From NCBI GenBank assembly GCA_033557465.1, contig CM066031.1:1072307640-1072371639 (forward strand): 64,000 nucleotides of DNA. Reading direction: 5' to 3'. The notes beneath the pieces are model-generated. The model was given only the letters and a program-made list of their open reading frames with translations, did not search any database and had not been told where the DNA came from. The stretch is from Ichthyophis bannanicus. Taxonomy: Eukaryota; Chordata; Amphibia; Gymnophiona; Ichthyophiidae. Numbering within the stretch: the first letter of the stretch is position 1; every line of letters begins with the position of its first letter. Below, one piece after another: positions 23,556-34,559 of this stretch. A program made the position numbers and the translations under genes.

Positions 23556-24376
23556 ACCAGTTACCTCAGTCTCCAAGCAGCTGGATGGATGGTGAGCCTG
23601 GAGGTCCGGGATCACTGGAGAAACAATTGAGAATCGTTCAAATTAGTGGTTAAAGAGTTTAAAAGAATTTAAAGAAGTGGTAAAATTAAAAGAGAAAAGA
23701 GTCTTCATATTGAAGGACTGTGCCTTTAAATTTGCAGGAGGCCTTCCTTCAGTCTTTACCCCCTCCTTCTTTCTTCCTCTCCTTGCCTTTGCGGCGGGTC
23801 GGACAGCAAGTCTGTGGAAGGGGACTGCTCCGGTTCACAGACCAGAGGGTGAGGAACCGGAGCGGCGCATAGCCAGCGCTTTACAGAAGCTCTGCCTGTT
23901 AGCGTGCTGTGGCTGCTCTCCTCTATTGCCGGGAGGCAGGGAGTCCAAGCGGAATGGCGATCACAGGCTGCTCCTTCTCATCGGATCGGCTCCAGGACCG
24001 GCGGCAAGCACAGCACGTCTAAGAGTGGCTGCTGCTTCGCTCGGAGGCCGGCAGAGGTAAGGGGGCCCGATCGGGAGCATTCTCTCAGCAGCGTGTTTTG
24101 GCGTGAAGAGGACATCAGGCCCAGCTGCGTGGCGCCAGCGTGGGCAAAGCCACGTCAGTAAGGAGTTTTGAGGGGGTTTAATTTAGATGGGGAAGACTCC
24201 TTTCAGAGCCCTAGATGTCGCGGTTTGGCTGACAGTTTCTAGCTGATTAGGTCAGTAGTACATAAAAAAAAACAAACGGTAAAGGCAGTTGAGTAGGTTT
24301 AATTGCTCAAGCTCTGCATTGTTAGTTACGAGGCCTGATCCCAGCTGGGGACGGATCAGCTGTTCTCTGAGCGGAG

Positions 24377-25490
24377 ATGCCTTCTAAACCACAGTGTGTG
24401 ATATGTGGGGCCAGAAAGGGCACAGGCTCAGGAGTTTGTAAGACTTGTGTTAAAGAAGCATCTATGGAGCAGACACTGGAGAAGGAGGTCCCGGGGGCCG
24501 AAGCGGGGGCATCGGCCGCGCAGATAGCGGAATTGGCCCTGGGGGAGCCGGTGGCAGGGCCATCTTCCGTCCCGGACACTCTCTCCTCTCAGGCGTCTTT
24601 GCCCATGGGACTGGCGTCCATTTTTTCACAGGAGTTTGTAACCCTCCTGCAGCAAGCAGTGTTGGGCAACGGTCAACAGTGAAAGGGTACCACGAGCTCG
24701 GGAGGAGCAAAGAGGCTCGCGGCTCCACTGCAGGTGGAGGAGCCCCCGTGCGGGGTTAAGAGACCACGAGTCGAAGGGGCGCTTACAGAGCAGTCAGCGG
24801 CCTCGGAGGGGACACTGTTAGTTGAGGAAGTCTGCAGTATGGACTTGGAGGAGGAGTTAGAGGAAGGAGAACTCTCAGAGAAAGAGGACCAGGCTAGAGT
24901 TGTACAGGTCTTCAGAAGAGAGGAACTGCCGGTGCTCATCGTAGAGATGCTGAAGGTGCTGAATATGCCGGTACCAGGGTCGGCAGAGGGTGAGGCACTT
25001 GAGGATCCATTATTGCAGGTCTTCCGAAAGAGTCAAAGAGCGTTCCTGGTGCATAGGGTGTTTCAGGAGATGATTCAGGAGGAGTGGAACATATCAGAGG
25101 CACCTCTGAAGGGGGCCAGAGTGATGAACCGGCTTTATCCGTTGGTGGACCAGGATAGGGAGGTATTTAAGTCGCCCAAGGTGGACGCGGCCGTCTCTGT
25201 GGTGACGAAAAAGATCACCATACCCGTAGAGGGTAGCGCGGCTCTCAAGGATACCCAGGACAGAAAGTTAGATGCTTTGTTAAAGCAGTTTTTTGAGGTG
25301 AATGCTCTGTCGCTCCAGGCGGCTATTTGCGGAGCATGGGTGGCTAGAGCCTGTCTGCGATGGTCGCAGCAAGTGCCAGGGCAGGAGAGTAAGCTGGCTG
25401 GAGAGGCGTGCAGGTTAGAATCGGGCGCTGCCTATCTGGCGGATATTCATTATGATCTTATGCGTGGTTTGTCGAAAAGCATGGCGTCGG
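24377..25490 (+). pseudogene. DIRS gag-like protein, N-terminal part
   Basis: Starts at MPSKPQCVICGARKGTG (24377), with two CxxC pairs early. A TGA at 24680-24682 interrupts it, but the frame continues unchanged into an acidic region (DLEEELEEGELSEKED) and a helical domain (FRKSQRAFLVHRVFQEMI ... MNRLYPLVDQDREVF) to the LINE insertion point at 25490. The gene resumes in the same frame at 30908. DIRS gag proteins are assumed to package the RNA, but this sequence is weakly conserved and the call rests on position. Confidence 0.7.
25474..25490 (+). repeat. 17-bp target-site duplication, left copy
   Basis: GAAAAGCATGGCGTCGG, identical to 30908-30924. It flanks the L1-type LINE and lies within the DIRS gag gene. 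Confidence 0.95.
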
Positions 25491-25621
25491 AGGGGCGGAG
25501 CCTGATGTCCAGCGGGATGGTCGCATAACGCTGAGGCTCCCGAGAGGCCTACTCAGAATCCTGAATTAACACCGTACATACTTGGAATTCTACTCTGATC
25601 TTGCCGGGGCACGTTGGTGAG

Positions 25622-26470
25622 ATGGCGGGGACCAAACCCACGCGCCTGGAATTCGGATCTCCAGCGGCTTCTCACGGCAAACGCTCCAAAACTGAACCTC
25701 CGTCCCCGCAGAAGGGGCTGGCCGTGCGCGAGGGCCCCGAAATGCAGCAGGAAATCCTCGCAGAGATTAGAGGGGTCAAGGACCTCGTGCAGTCAAACGG
25801 TGAAGCACTCCGAGCGCTGCGGGAAGATTTTGGTGTGCTGCAAGGCAAGCTAGAGGGGCTTTCTTCGCGTCAGGACAAAATGGAGAGCATATTGGACTCC
25901 CATACGGCCCGGTTGTCCAAACTCGACAAAGTTGAACGCCAGGTGCGGGCCCTGCAGAAAGAAGTGGAAGATGGCAATAATAGAGCGCGCCGCAACAACA
26001 TACGGCTCGTGGGCATACCGGAGGGAGCGGAATCGGGAGACATGAAAGAGTTTTTATGCAAAATTCTCCCTTCCCTGCTCCAAATCACCTTTGCCAAAGA
26101 TTTGGAGATTGATCGCGCTCATCGTGTACCTACAAGCATAACGCTCAACAGGCAGACCCCGCGGCCTATCATCTTTCGACTACTGAGATATCAACACGTT
26201 GAGCAAATTCTACATGCCTCTCGGGCAAAGGGCCATATGGAGTTTGAAAGCCACAAGATCTCCTTCTATCCCGACTTGGCTAAACCTACGGTCGACCGCC
26301 GAAAGCGCTTTCTGGAATTCCGGCCGAGGCTTCAACAACTACAAGCACGCTATGGCCTGATGTACCCGGCCAAGCTTCGAGTCACGCTTCACAATCAGAC
26401 AAGAACATTTGAGGACCCTGATCTACTAGCGGAGTTTTTGGATTCCAAAGAAGCCGACTTGATGCGCTGA
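25622..26470 (+). CDS. L1-type ORF1 RNA-binding protein
   Basis: 282 codons from MAGTKPTRLEF. I chose this Met rather than the in-frame one at 25601 because the second LINE in the window starts at the equivalent residue (MASLKPARLEF at 35033). Residues about 40-125 form a long coiled coil (trimerisation in L1 ORF1 proteins). Then comes the RRM-like part with NNRARRNNIRLVGIPEGAE and LEIDRAHRVP. A C-terminal domain follows (TVDRRKRFLEFRPRLQQL, RVTLHNQTRTF). ORF1 proteins coat the LINE RNA and act as nucleic-acid chaperones in the cytoplasmic RNP. No stops or shifts. Confidence 0.9.
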   Translation: MAGTKPTRLEFGSPAASHGKRSKTEPPSPQKGLAVREGPEMQQEILAEIRGVKDLVQSNGEALRALREDFGVLQGKLEGLSSRQDKMESILDSHTARLSKLDKVERQVRALQKEVEDGNNRARRNNIRLVGIPEGAESGDMKEFLCKILPSLLQITFAKDLEIDRAHRVPTSITLNRQTPRPIIFRLLRYQHVEQILHASRAKGHMEFESHKISFYPDLAKPTVDRRKRFLEFRPRLQQLQARYGLMYPAKLRVTLHNQTRTFEDPDLLAEFLDSKEADLMR

Positions 26471-26888
26471 CTTCCAGAATACTCCTGAAAGTGTTCTCAT
26501 ATCCGATGTACCCGCCATATTGGATCTGCCGCAGCCCAGCAAAGAGTCTGGCGAGGGCAGTTGGTTGCCTTACTTTTGATGATATCTGTGACCCGACTCC
26601 ATCTACCCACAGTAGCCTCGATGAGTATCAGAGACAGTGTTAATTATGGACTCTGGTGTTTCTTTTCTTTTTTTTTCATGTCTTTCTACTTCCTCTCTAG
26701 GGCCTCCTCCCGCAGACATATGGTCGCCATATTCTTTGGGGGTTTTGCTTCTTCTCTGGGATACTTTGTTACATGCTTCTCAATATGGGGTGTATTAACC
26801 AGAATACTCGGTGATTATGTCATTGTTGCACAGATCCTGTTTGTATTGTATGTTTTCAAGCGCCCTTACCTAAAATGTCTATTACTGA

Positions 26889-29800
26889 TTGATGGCACCA
26901 TGTAAGATTTTCTCATTGAACGTAAAAGGGATCAATAATCCGATAAAACGGAAGAAAATCCTAAGCTACCTAAGTCAGGAAGCTGCGGATCTGATTTTTC
27001 TCCAAGAAACGCATTTAAACTCGAAGGAAACTCTTAAACTCAATATTAAACCTTACATGGTGGCCGCCTATTCCCCAGCCGTTTCTAAGAAATGTGGGGT
27101 TGCCATATTGGTTAGGAAATCTTTGCATGCTACTATTATTGCGACTAGCTCAGATACAGAAGGTAGATGGTCCAGAGTTCACCTCAAGATAGGTAGCCTT
27201 GAAGTTACATGCCTATGCCTTTACGCTCCTAATGTGGATGACCCTGCCTTTTTTGCTACCATTGCTCAGGTTGCGCAGGACTCTGCTAATACTTCATTGA
27301 TAATTGGGGGGGATTTCAATTTAGTCCTTGATCCCCTGATTGACAAACAGCCGCCTAGGTCAAGTGGTCCCCCCAAGAGTCACACCACGCTTACCTCCCT
27401 GATCAAAGATCTTGCTTTAGTTGATCTATGGAGGTTACTACACCCCAATGAGCTAGACTTTACCTTCTTTTCTTCCCCTCATAAATCCCAGTCTCGCATA
27501 GACTTCGTTCTAATATCAAAACTATTAGTTCCTCAGGTGGACACTGCAAAGATTCACTCCCAACATATTTCAGATCATGCTGCCATTTCCTTTCAATTAC
27601 ACACTACTGCACCCCAAGGGAATTCGGGGGCTTGGTTCTTTGATAGAGCCCTGTTAACTCAGCCAGAGTTCCAGTTAGAAATTCGAGCAGCCATACAGGA
27701 TTACTTCCATTTTAATCTACCCCAGGATACTGCGAATTGGGCTTGGTGGGAGGGCTTCAAAGCGGCCATTCGAGCAACGATCACTAGCTATCAAATCCGC
27801 CTGCGAAAACAACGCAAACAGCAGCTACTAATACTAGACCAACAAATAAAAGCAGGTGAACGAGTTCTAACTTCACGTACTGATCCATGTATATTAATTC
27901 GATTACAGCGTCTCCGTTTTCAATATAATTCAATCCTCTCAACTGCAGCCTCTAAGAGTATTGAGCTTCAGCGAGGGACATATTATCGTGAAAATAACCG
28001 AGCCGGTCGACTCTTAGCCAACGCCTTGAAAGGTCAAAAAGAAGCCAAACGTGTAGCGGCCCTTCGAGCTTCACAGGGAGGGGGCATAGTGACCACAGAC
28101 TCCGACATTGTAGAGCTCTTTCGGGATTTCTATACCCGCCTATATCAATCTGAATGTGAGTTTTCGTCAGAGACATTCGAGCGATTGCTTTCTGGCATTC
28201 AGCAGCCGACCCTCTCTGAAGATGATAGGGATGCGATGGATGAACCCTTCTCTACTTCAGAGATCCAATCTGCCCTAAGGCGAACAGCCTCAGGCCGTGC
28301 CGCAGGGCCTGACGGTCTCCCGACCGAATTCTATAGAACGTTCAGTGCAGATTTAGTTCCCTATTTAAAACTCTACTTTACTGCCCTTGCGGTAGATACA
28401 TCCTCTTTGGGATCCTTTTCTGCAGCTAATGTGGTAGTATTTGAGAAAGAAGGCAGGGACCCGCTGCTAACTGCCAACTACCGTCCAATCTCCCTACTTA
28501 ATGCCGATTATAAGATCTTCGCAACGATCTTGGCCACCCGGCTATCTGACAGGATGGCCACCCTAATTCACCCCGACCAATGCGGTTTTATACCCGGCAG
28601 ATCAACTGCTGACAATGCTCGGACCTTGTGCCATGTGCTATCCAGTGCTGCCAATCTAGACCATCCATGGGTGGGTCTTTCCCTGGATGCCGAAAAAGCC
28701 TTTGACCGCTTAGAATGGCCCTTCTTATTTGCAGTTCTCCGATGGTATGGCTTTGGGGAGGGCTTCCTCCGATATCTCCAAGTCATGTATACTCAACCTG
28801 TCGCCAGTATTTGTGTAAATGCTATCAAGTCTTCGCCATTTAACCTCCAAAGAGGCACGCGTCAAGGTTGCCCCCTATCACCAATGCTCTTTGATCTAGC
28901 TCTCGAACCTCTAGCCCTCCTTATTCGACAGTCCGCACGTATTCGAGGTGTCCCCTTCAGTCATAGGGAGATTAAACTCTCTGCATATGCAGATGACCTT
29001 ATGCTTTTCGTATCCCTCGATTCGGTTCCAGCTGTCTTGGATCTGATTGACGGATACTCACAATTATCGGGCTATAAAATTAACTGGACCAAATCTGTGG
29101 CATTCCCACTGAACCGCTGGGTACATGAGGCTGACATGCAGGCCTTTCCCTTCCTTTGGCAATCCCGCATGGTGAAGTATCTCGGGGTCCATTACTGTTC
29201 TCCTTTAGAGGACACTATCAGTTTTAATGCCAAAGAGGTAGTCTCCAAAGTCCGCGAGCTCACGAATCGTTGGTCTCCCTTATCTCTTACATGGTGGGGC
29301 CGCTTAGAAACTGTGAAAATGATGATAGTCCCCAAAGTGAACTACATTTTAGAAATGCTGCCATGCTTACTCCCGTTACATACTTATAAAGATATTGAGG
29401 GCCTCCTCGTCCGTTATCTCTGGCAGGGCAAGCCACCAAGGATAGCTAAACAAAAACTACAGTCTGCAAAGGAAAGAGGGGGTGCCCGATTTCCTGATTT
29501 CCTTAAATATCATCAAGCCTTCTTACTTAAACAAGGTGCCCGATGGCTAGCTGCCTCAACAGACAGCAGACCAGTTTGGCTTGACATAGAAGAGGAGCTT
29601 AGTAGCCCAATTCCGTTGACCCATCTCCCCGGTATGTCCTATCAAGTAGACACCCGCCATCCACCAATGATTGTCGATACTCTTGCGGCCTTTAACTCTC
29701 TCATTCTATCCCTGGGCCCGAACGTTTGTCCTCAGGACGGACTCCCGCTATGGAATAACCCCAGAATTCAAGTCTTAAATAGAACGATAGCATGGAAACC

Positions 29801-30683
29801 CTGGTACTCCAGGGGGATCTGGACACCCCAACAGCTTTTCTCTGCAGCTCGCTGGAAAACCTTTTCTGATTTACAAAAGGAATTTGCATTACCAGCGAAA
29901 CACTACTTTCAATTGATGCAGCTTCAACACTGCCTCACAAGTGCCCGAATCATGCCGCCCTCTGCTCCTACTGAGGACGGGCTATTAGAGATAGTTCACT
30001 CTATTAGTAATACACATGGGGTTGCCTCTAACTTTTATAAAATATTATGTCAGGGTACAGACACGGCCACTTTTAGAGCCCAACAAGCCTGGGAGCGCGA
30101 ACTGCAAACCACTTTAACCCCTGTGCAATGGAGCGTTTTCTGGAGCAAAGTTGTGCGGGTTTCCCGGTCTGCCTCTGTTACCCAAACTCTCTTCTTTTTT
30201 GCACACAGATGCTTTTATACCCCAGAAAAAATAGCCAAATGGAACACAAATGCCAGGGACCAGTGTTGGTCTTGCCATACTGCTGTGGGTACCCTCGTTC
30301 ATGTTATCTATGAATGTCCTCAACTACAGGTTTATTGGAGGCGGGTCTGGGGTTGTATTCAATATATCTTACACCTTCACGAACCTCTCTCTTGGAAGAT
30401 TGTGGGACTCCGCTCTGTGGCGGAGGTCCCCTCTCTTCCTAAGAAAGGTCGCTTTCTCCTCGATTTCATGCTGGGTATAGCCATATGCTTAATCACGAGG
30501 AATTGGAAGGATAGCTCTAGACTTACTGCCAATGAATGGTGGAACCTTGTCTGCTTATATAGCAAATATGAGCAGACACCTCGGAGAGCCTTTCCCCATG
30601 CCCAATCTCACTCTCGCTTGTCTAAATGGCAGATGCTTAATGATTATGTACAATCTGCTCATTGCTCCAACATGCCTGTATAA
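26889..30683 (+). CDS. L1/Tx1-type ORF2: AP endonuclease and reverse transcriptase, intact
   Basis: 1264 codons, uninterrupted. The AP-type endonuclease (residues 1-235) shows SLNVKGINNPIKR, FLQETHL, LYAPN, IIGGDFN, SRIDFVLIS and ISDHAAISF, all catalytic blocks present. The RT (about 480-780) shows GPDGLPTEFY, YRPISLLNADYKI, CGFIPGRSTADN, LSLDAEKAFDRLEW, RGTRQGCPLSPMLFDLALEPL and the catalytic YADD in SAYADDLMLF. Near the C-terminus CWSCHTAVGTLVHVIYEC gives a CCHC-type zinc knuckle, as in L1. It nicks DNA and copies the LINE RNA by target-primed reverse transcription. The length fits the L1 family. Confidence 0.92.
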   Translation: MMAPCKIFSLNVKGINNPIKRKKILSYLSQEAADLIFLQETHLNSKETLKLNIKPYMVAAYSPAVSKKCGVAILVRKSLHATIIATSSDTEGRWSRVHLKIGSLEVTCLCLYAPNVDDPAFFATIAQVAQDSANTSLIIGGDFNLVLDPLIDKQPPRSSGPPKSHTTLTSLIKDLALVDLWRLLHPNELDFTFFSSPHKSQSRIDFVLISKLLVPQVDTAKIHSQHISDHAAISFQLHTTAPQGNSGAWFFDRALLTQPEFQLEIRAAIQDYFHFNLPQDTANWAWWEGFKAAIRATITSYQIRLRKQRKQQLLILDQQIKAGERVLTSRTDPCILIRLQRLRFQYNSILSTAASKSIELQRGTYYRENNRAGRLLANALKGQKEAKRVAALRASQGGGIVTTDSDIVELFRDFYTRLYQSECEFSSETFERLLSGIQQPTLSEDDRDAMDEPFSTSEIQSALRRTASGRAAGPDGLPTEFYRTFSADLVPYLKLYFTALAVDTSSLGSFSAANVVVFEKEGRDPLLTANYRPISLLNADYKIFATILATRLSDRMATLIHPDQCGFIPGRSTADNARTLCHVLSSAANLDHPWVGLSLDAEKAFDRLEWPFLFAVLRWYGFGEGFLRYLQVMYTQPVASICVNAIKSSPFNLQRGTRQGCPLSPMLFDLALEPLALLIRQSARIRGVPFSHREIKLSAYADDLMLFVSLDSVPAVLDLIDGYSQLSGYKINWTKSVAFPLNRWVHEADMQAFPFLWQSRMVKYLGVHYCSPLEDTISFNAKEVVSKVRELTNRWSPLSLTWWGRLETVKMMIVPKVNYILEMLPCLLPLHTYKDIEGLLVRYLWQGKPPRIAKQKLQSAKERGGARFPDFLKYHQAFLLKQGARWLAASTDSRPVWLDIEEELSSPIPLTHLPGMSYQVDTRHPPMIVDTLAAFNSLILSLGPNVCPQDGLPLWNNPRIQVLNRTIAWKPWYSRGIWTPQQLFSAARWKTFSDLQKEFALPAKHYFQLMQLQHCLTSARIMPPSAPTEDGLLEIVHSISNTHGVASNFYKILCQGTDTATFRAQQAWERELQTTLTPVQWSVFWSKVVRVSRSASVTQTLFFFAHRCFYTPEKIAKWNTNARDQCWSCHTAVGTLVHVIYECPQLQVYWRRVWGCIQYILHLHEPLSWKIVGLRSVAEVPSLPKKGRFLLDFMLGIAICLITRNWKDSSRLTANEWWNLVCLYSKYEQTPRRAFPHAQSHSRLSKWQMLNDYVQSAHCSNMPV

Positions 30684-30907
30684 TGTGCACTCATCATGTT
30701 TCAGATCACCGTTAGGTTTCGTAACACAATAATGTAAGTACACGCCCGCTTCGGGTATGATTAGTTTTCTAGAGAAGAAGCAGGGGGGAGGGGGGTGGCA
30801 GGGGTTTACTTTGGTGTATGTATTACACGTTATGTATCTGTCTTTTAGTGTATGTCTTCCTTTTCCTATGTTGTTATAAAATGAAAATAAAGAATTTAAA
30901 AAAAAAA

Positions 30908-30924
30908 GAAAAGCATGGCGTCGG
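30908..30924 (+). repeat. 17-bp target-site duplication, right copy
   Basis: Identical to 25474-25490, directly after the LINE A-rich tail. Confidence 0.95.
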
Positions 30925-31184
30925 CCGTAGCAGCACGATGCTACCTGTGGTTGCGCAATTGGGCGGCGGATAGCTCCTCTAAGGCTAGGCTAAGTAAACT
31001 TCCCTTTAAAGGGCACCTCTTGTTTGGGGAAGATTTAGAGAAGTTAGTCAAAGATCTGGGGGAATCTAAAGGGGGTAGATTACCAGAGGACAAGCCTAAG
31101 CCAGGCCGGATGACTCCTACGGGCAGGGGACAACAGCGGGATTTTCGTCGGTTCCGTTTCCAGAGATTTAACTCAGGGCAATGA
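30908..31184 (+). pseudogene. DIRS gag-like protein, C-terminal part
   Basis: Continues the gag frame after the duplication: KSMASAVAARCYLWLRNWA, LSKLPFKGHLLFGEDLEKLV, then a basic tail (RGQQRDFRRFRFQRF) ending in TGA at 31182-31184. The pre-insertion part ends with KSMASEG, where the first five residues are the duplicated target. Confidence 0.75.
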
Positions 31185-31319
31185 GAAAGATTCTCCAATA
31201 GGAATCAGGGGTTCCGGGGGTTTCCTGGAGCGGGAAGGGGCTTCAGGCCTTCCTCCTCAACTTCCCTCAACTCCAGAAAGCCACAATGAGATTAGGGGGA
31301 CCCAGGCGCCCTTACTTCC

Positions 31320-32920
31320 CGTAGGGGGGCTGCTTCAGGATTTTTATTCTGCCTGGGTCCAAGTCACGTCAGATCAGTGGGTGCTGGAAGTCATCCGAGA
31401 GGGCTATGCACTGGAGCTGCTAAGGCCAGTGCGAGATGCCTTCGTGCTGTCCCCCGGCAAGTCGCCCTCCGAATGCGAGGCCCTGCAGGGGACAGTATGA
31501 AGGCTGCTAGATCTCAAGGCGACAGTGCCAGTGCCACCAGACCAATGCGGCTGCGGTCGATACTCCATTTACTTTGTGGTGCCAAAGAAGGACAGAGGTT
31601 TTCGGCCAATTCTAGATCTCAAGGGAGTGAACCGTTGTCTTCGAGTATCGCATTTTCACATGGAAACGCTACGATTGGTTATAGTGGCGGTACAAAAAGG
31701 GGGATTCCTTATGTCCCTGGATTTGTCAGAAGCGTACCTTCACATTCCCATAAGACCGTATCATCACAAGTTTCTCAGATTCGCGGTGCCTTTCGGGCAT
31801 TTTCAGTTCCGAGCGTTGCCCTTCAGCCTAGCAACCACACCGCGGACCTTCACTAAAGTCATGGTGGTGGTGGCGGCAGCTTTGCGGAAGGAAGGAATTC
31901 TCGTACATCCTTACCTGGGCGATTGGTTGATTCATGCAAAATCGAGGGCCGAGAGCGAGAGGGCAACGGCCAGGGTGGTGACCTTCCTGGAAAGTCTTCG
32001 TTGGGTAGTCAATCTGGCAAAAAGTCTGTTGGTACCCTCTCAGAGTCTGGAGTACCTGGGGGCTCGGTTCGACACGATCAGTGGAAAGGTCTTTCTAACG
32101 GAGCAGCGAGCACAAGATCTGCGGAAGCTAGTGGAGAGATTCTTACTCTACAAGATGCCCTCGGCCTGGCATTACCTCCAACTGTTGGGCACAATGGCGG
32201 TGACAATAGAGACAGTGCCCTGGGCAAGGGCCCACATGAGGACCTTACAGAGAGCGTTGCTTCGGCGCTGGTCGCACCAGCACGATCCGCTGTCTCGGAA
32301 GCTACCTTGTCTGGCGGAGACGTGTCAAAGCCTGCGATGGTGGCTGCTTCCTGAATCTCTGATGAGCAGGAAAGAGTTGGAGACGCCGGACTGGGTACCC
32401 TTGACTAAAGACGCCAGCCTGCTGGGCTGGGGAGCTCATTGTCAGGGCAGGTTCACGCAGGGACAGTGGAATTCTCAGGAACGGACATGGCCAATCAACA
32501 GTTTGGAATTAAGGGCAGTTGCGCTGGCTCTTCAGGATTTTCAGGCATCCTTCGGAGGGAGGGCAGTTTGAGTGTTTTCCGACAACGCGACTGCGGTGGC
32601 GTATGTCAACAGGCAAGGGGGAACCAGCAGCGGCGCGCTGGAGTCTGAGGCCGAAGTCTTGTGCGAATGGGCCGAAGCGAATCTTCTGGATCTATCGGCA
32701 GCGCATGTAGCAGGGGTGGACAATGTAGAGGCCGATTTCCTCAGCCGGGTAAGAGTGGATCCAGGGGAATGGGTCCTGCATCCAGACGTGTTCAAGATGC
32801 TGATACGCCGGTGAGGCGCACCGGTCATGGACCTCATGACAACTTTCAACTCGGCAAAGGCCAGCCGCTTCTACAGCAGATGGAAGGAAAGAATGTCAGA
32901 GGGCTTGGATGCTCTCATTT
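31320..32920 (+). pseudogene. DIRS reverse transcriptase and RNase H
   Basis: The frame opens before 31400 (GGLLQDFYSAWVQV) and is broken by TGA at 31498-31500, 32569-32571 and 32812-32814. RT blocks: SIYFVVPKKDRGFRPILDLKGVN, LMSLDLSEAYLHIPI and QFRALPFSLATTPRTFTKVM. In place of the DIRS YLDDWL motif it reads YLGDWLIH, so the first catalytic Asp is Gly. RNase H follows with TKDASLLGWGAH, SLELRAVALAL and, after the stop, FSDNATAVAYVN and AGVDNVEADFLSR. RT and RNase H would copy the element RNA. This copy cannot do so. Confidence 0.85.
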
Positions 32921-33226
32921 AAAGCTGGCCAGTGGGGCAGCTACTGTATGTCTTCCTGCTGTGGGTGTTGATCAGCAGAGTAGTCCAACGGGTAGAGCGC
33001 TACAGAGGTCAGGTAATTCTGATAACTCCGGACTGGCCACGTCGGCCCTGGTACGGGGACCTGATGAGGTCGTTGGTTGCAAAGCCCTGGCGTCTTCCCC
33101 CTCGAGCAGATCTGTTGTCACAGGGTCCTCTGCTTATGCCTCATGTGGATCGGTTCTCGCTTATGGCTTGGCTATTGAGAGGGCTCGGCTGAAGTCTCGG
33201 GGTATTCAGCGGCAGTCATTACTACT

Positions 33227-34230
33227 TTGCTGAAGGCCAGAAAGAGATCAACAGCACTAGCATATGTTCGTATCTGGAGGGTATTCGAGGCTTGGTGCAT
33301 AGACAAGAGGTGTGAAGCGTTAAGATCCACCATCCCTCAGGTCTTAGAGTTCCTACAGGATGGGTTCGACAAAGGATTAGCTGCCGCTTCACTGCGGGTG
33401 CAGGTAGCAGCTTTGGCATGTTACAGAGGTAAGATAGGAGGTCAGACGCTTGGGAGTCAATGGGATATCAAACGGTTTTTGAGGGCGGTATCTCTACTGA
33501 GACCGCCGTGTAGACAGATCGTTCCTAAATGGCATCTGCTGTTCATGCTGGATGCTTTGGAACGAGAGCCCTTCGAACCATTGTTGCGGGTGTTGTTCAA
33601 GGACCTCACTCTAAAGGTGTTTTTTCTTGTGACGATCTGTTCGGCAAGAAGAGTCTCGGAGTTGCAAGCGCTATGCTGTAGGGAACCCTACCTTTCTTTC
33701 TTTGCGTCAAAGGTAGTCTTGAGGCCTGTGCCGGCCTTTCTGCCAAAGGTTGTCTCGGCATTTCATGTGAATCAGGAAATCTCCTTGCCGATCTTCAGAG
33801 AGGGCGCAGGAAGTTTGGCAACGAGAAAGTTGAATCTCTTGGATGTCTGTCGGGCGTTAAAGAAGTATCTTCTTTGGACGGTCAGTTTCCGCAAGTCGGA
33901 CAGACTTTTTGTGCTCTTCGCGGGGCCAACAAAGGGAGAAGTGGCGTCAAAGGCCTCTATTGCAAGGTGGAATAAGGAGGCCATTGCCACGACGTACGTG
34001 TTGAAAGGTAGGCCGGTACCGGAGAGGCATAGAGCCCATTCCACCAGAGCACAAGCGACCTCCTGAGCTGAGGTTCGGTTGGTGCTGCCGGTGGAGATTT
34101 GTAAGGCAGCGACTTAGTCGTCTTTGAATTTGTTTGTTAAGCACTACCGGCTGGATGTTCAAATGGCGGAGGAGACCTATTTTGGTTCGGCAGTACTTCA
34201 AGCTGTCCTGCCGGGTCCCTCCTGTGGTTG
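33227..34230 (+). pseudogene. DIRS tyrosine recombinase
   Basis: Open from 33227 to a TGA at 34064-34066, continuing in frame past a TAG at 34115-34117 to TGA near 34228. The N-terminal SAM-like core-binding region includes STALAYVRIWRVFEAWC. The catalytic residues are visible: Arg in CSARRVSELQAL, the HxxR box in RAHSTRAQATS, and the nucleophilic Tyr in FVKHYRLDV, which lies after both stops. Both stops sit where Trp would be expected by analogy with related elements. The enzyme would integrate a circular DNA intermediate. Without the Tyr segment it is inactive. Confidence 0.85.
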
Positions 34231-34253
34231 AATTTTTCACTGCTCTGGTACAA

Positions 34254-34297
34254 ACCCAGAGGTTCGGGACTAGACTGGATACACGATCAGGAAGGTG
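34254..34297 (+). repeat. DIRS internal complementary region
   Basis: AACCCAGAGGTTCGGGACTA and onward is complementary to 23427-23466 at the left end, the arrangement used by DIRS elements to form circular DNA. Confidence 0.7.
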
Positions 34298-34559
34298 AAA
34301 TTAGACATACCTGCTAATTGCGGTTCCTGGAGTGTAGCCAGTCTAGTCCTGTATCCCTCCCCAGTTTTTTTATGCAAATAGAAGCCTGAAGTGTCTATAT
34401 GGATTACAGGTAAGAGGTGTCTTCCTTTACGGGTCTTCGGTTTTCTGGGGTGGGGGTTTTCCTGTGGAATGGCAATTAGGTTGGGGACATTTTCCTTCAT
34501 ATCAGGTGAGGGAGTGGCCTTGGCAAGTTTAAAGTCTATGTAAGTTGAGGGGGGTTTTC

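Larger units (their letters stand above)
25491..30907 (+). mobile_element. Full-length L1/Tx1-type LINE with intact ORF1 and ORF2
   Basis: It begins immediately after the left duplication with AGGGGCGGAGCCTG, a start also seen in the second LINE at 34.89 kb (GGGGGCGGAGCTAG). It holds a ~130 bp leader, ORF1, a 418 bp spacer, ORF2, a ~200 bp 3' UTR and an A-rich tail (AAAATAAAGAATTTAAAAAA) ending at 30907. Both ORFs are open and the duplication is perfect, so this is the youngest insertion visible in the window and could be a retrotransposition-competent copy. Confidence 0.9.

Noticed and set aside
23677..24161. Two open frames upstream of the DIRS gag
   Set aside because: They are GC-rich leader sequence of the DIRS element with no conserved motif. 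The gag start at 24377 has CxxC pairs and continues across the LINE insertion.
26561..26905. 114-codon frame with hydrophobic stretches between LINE ORF1 and ORF2
   Set aside because: It lies in the inter-ORF spacer of the L1-type LINE and shows no known domain.
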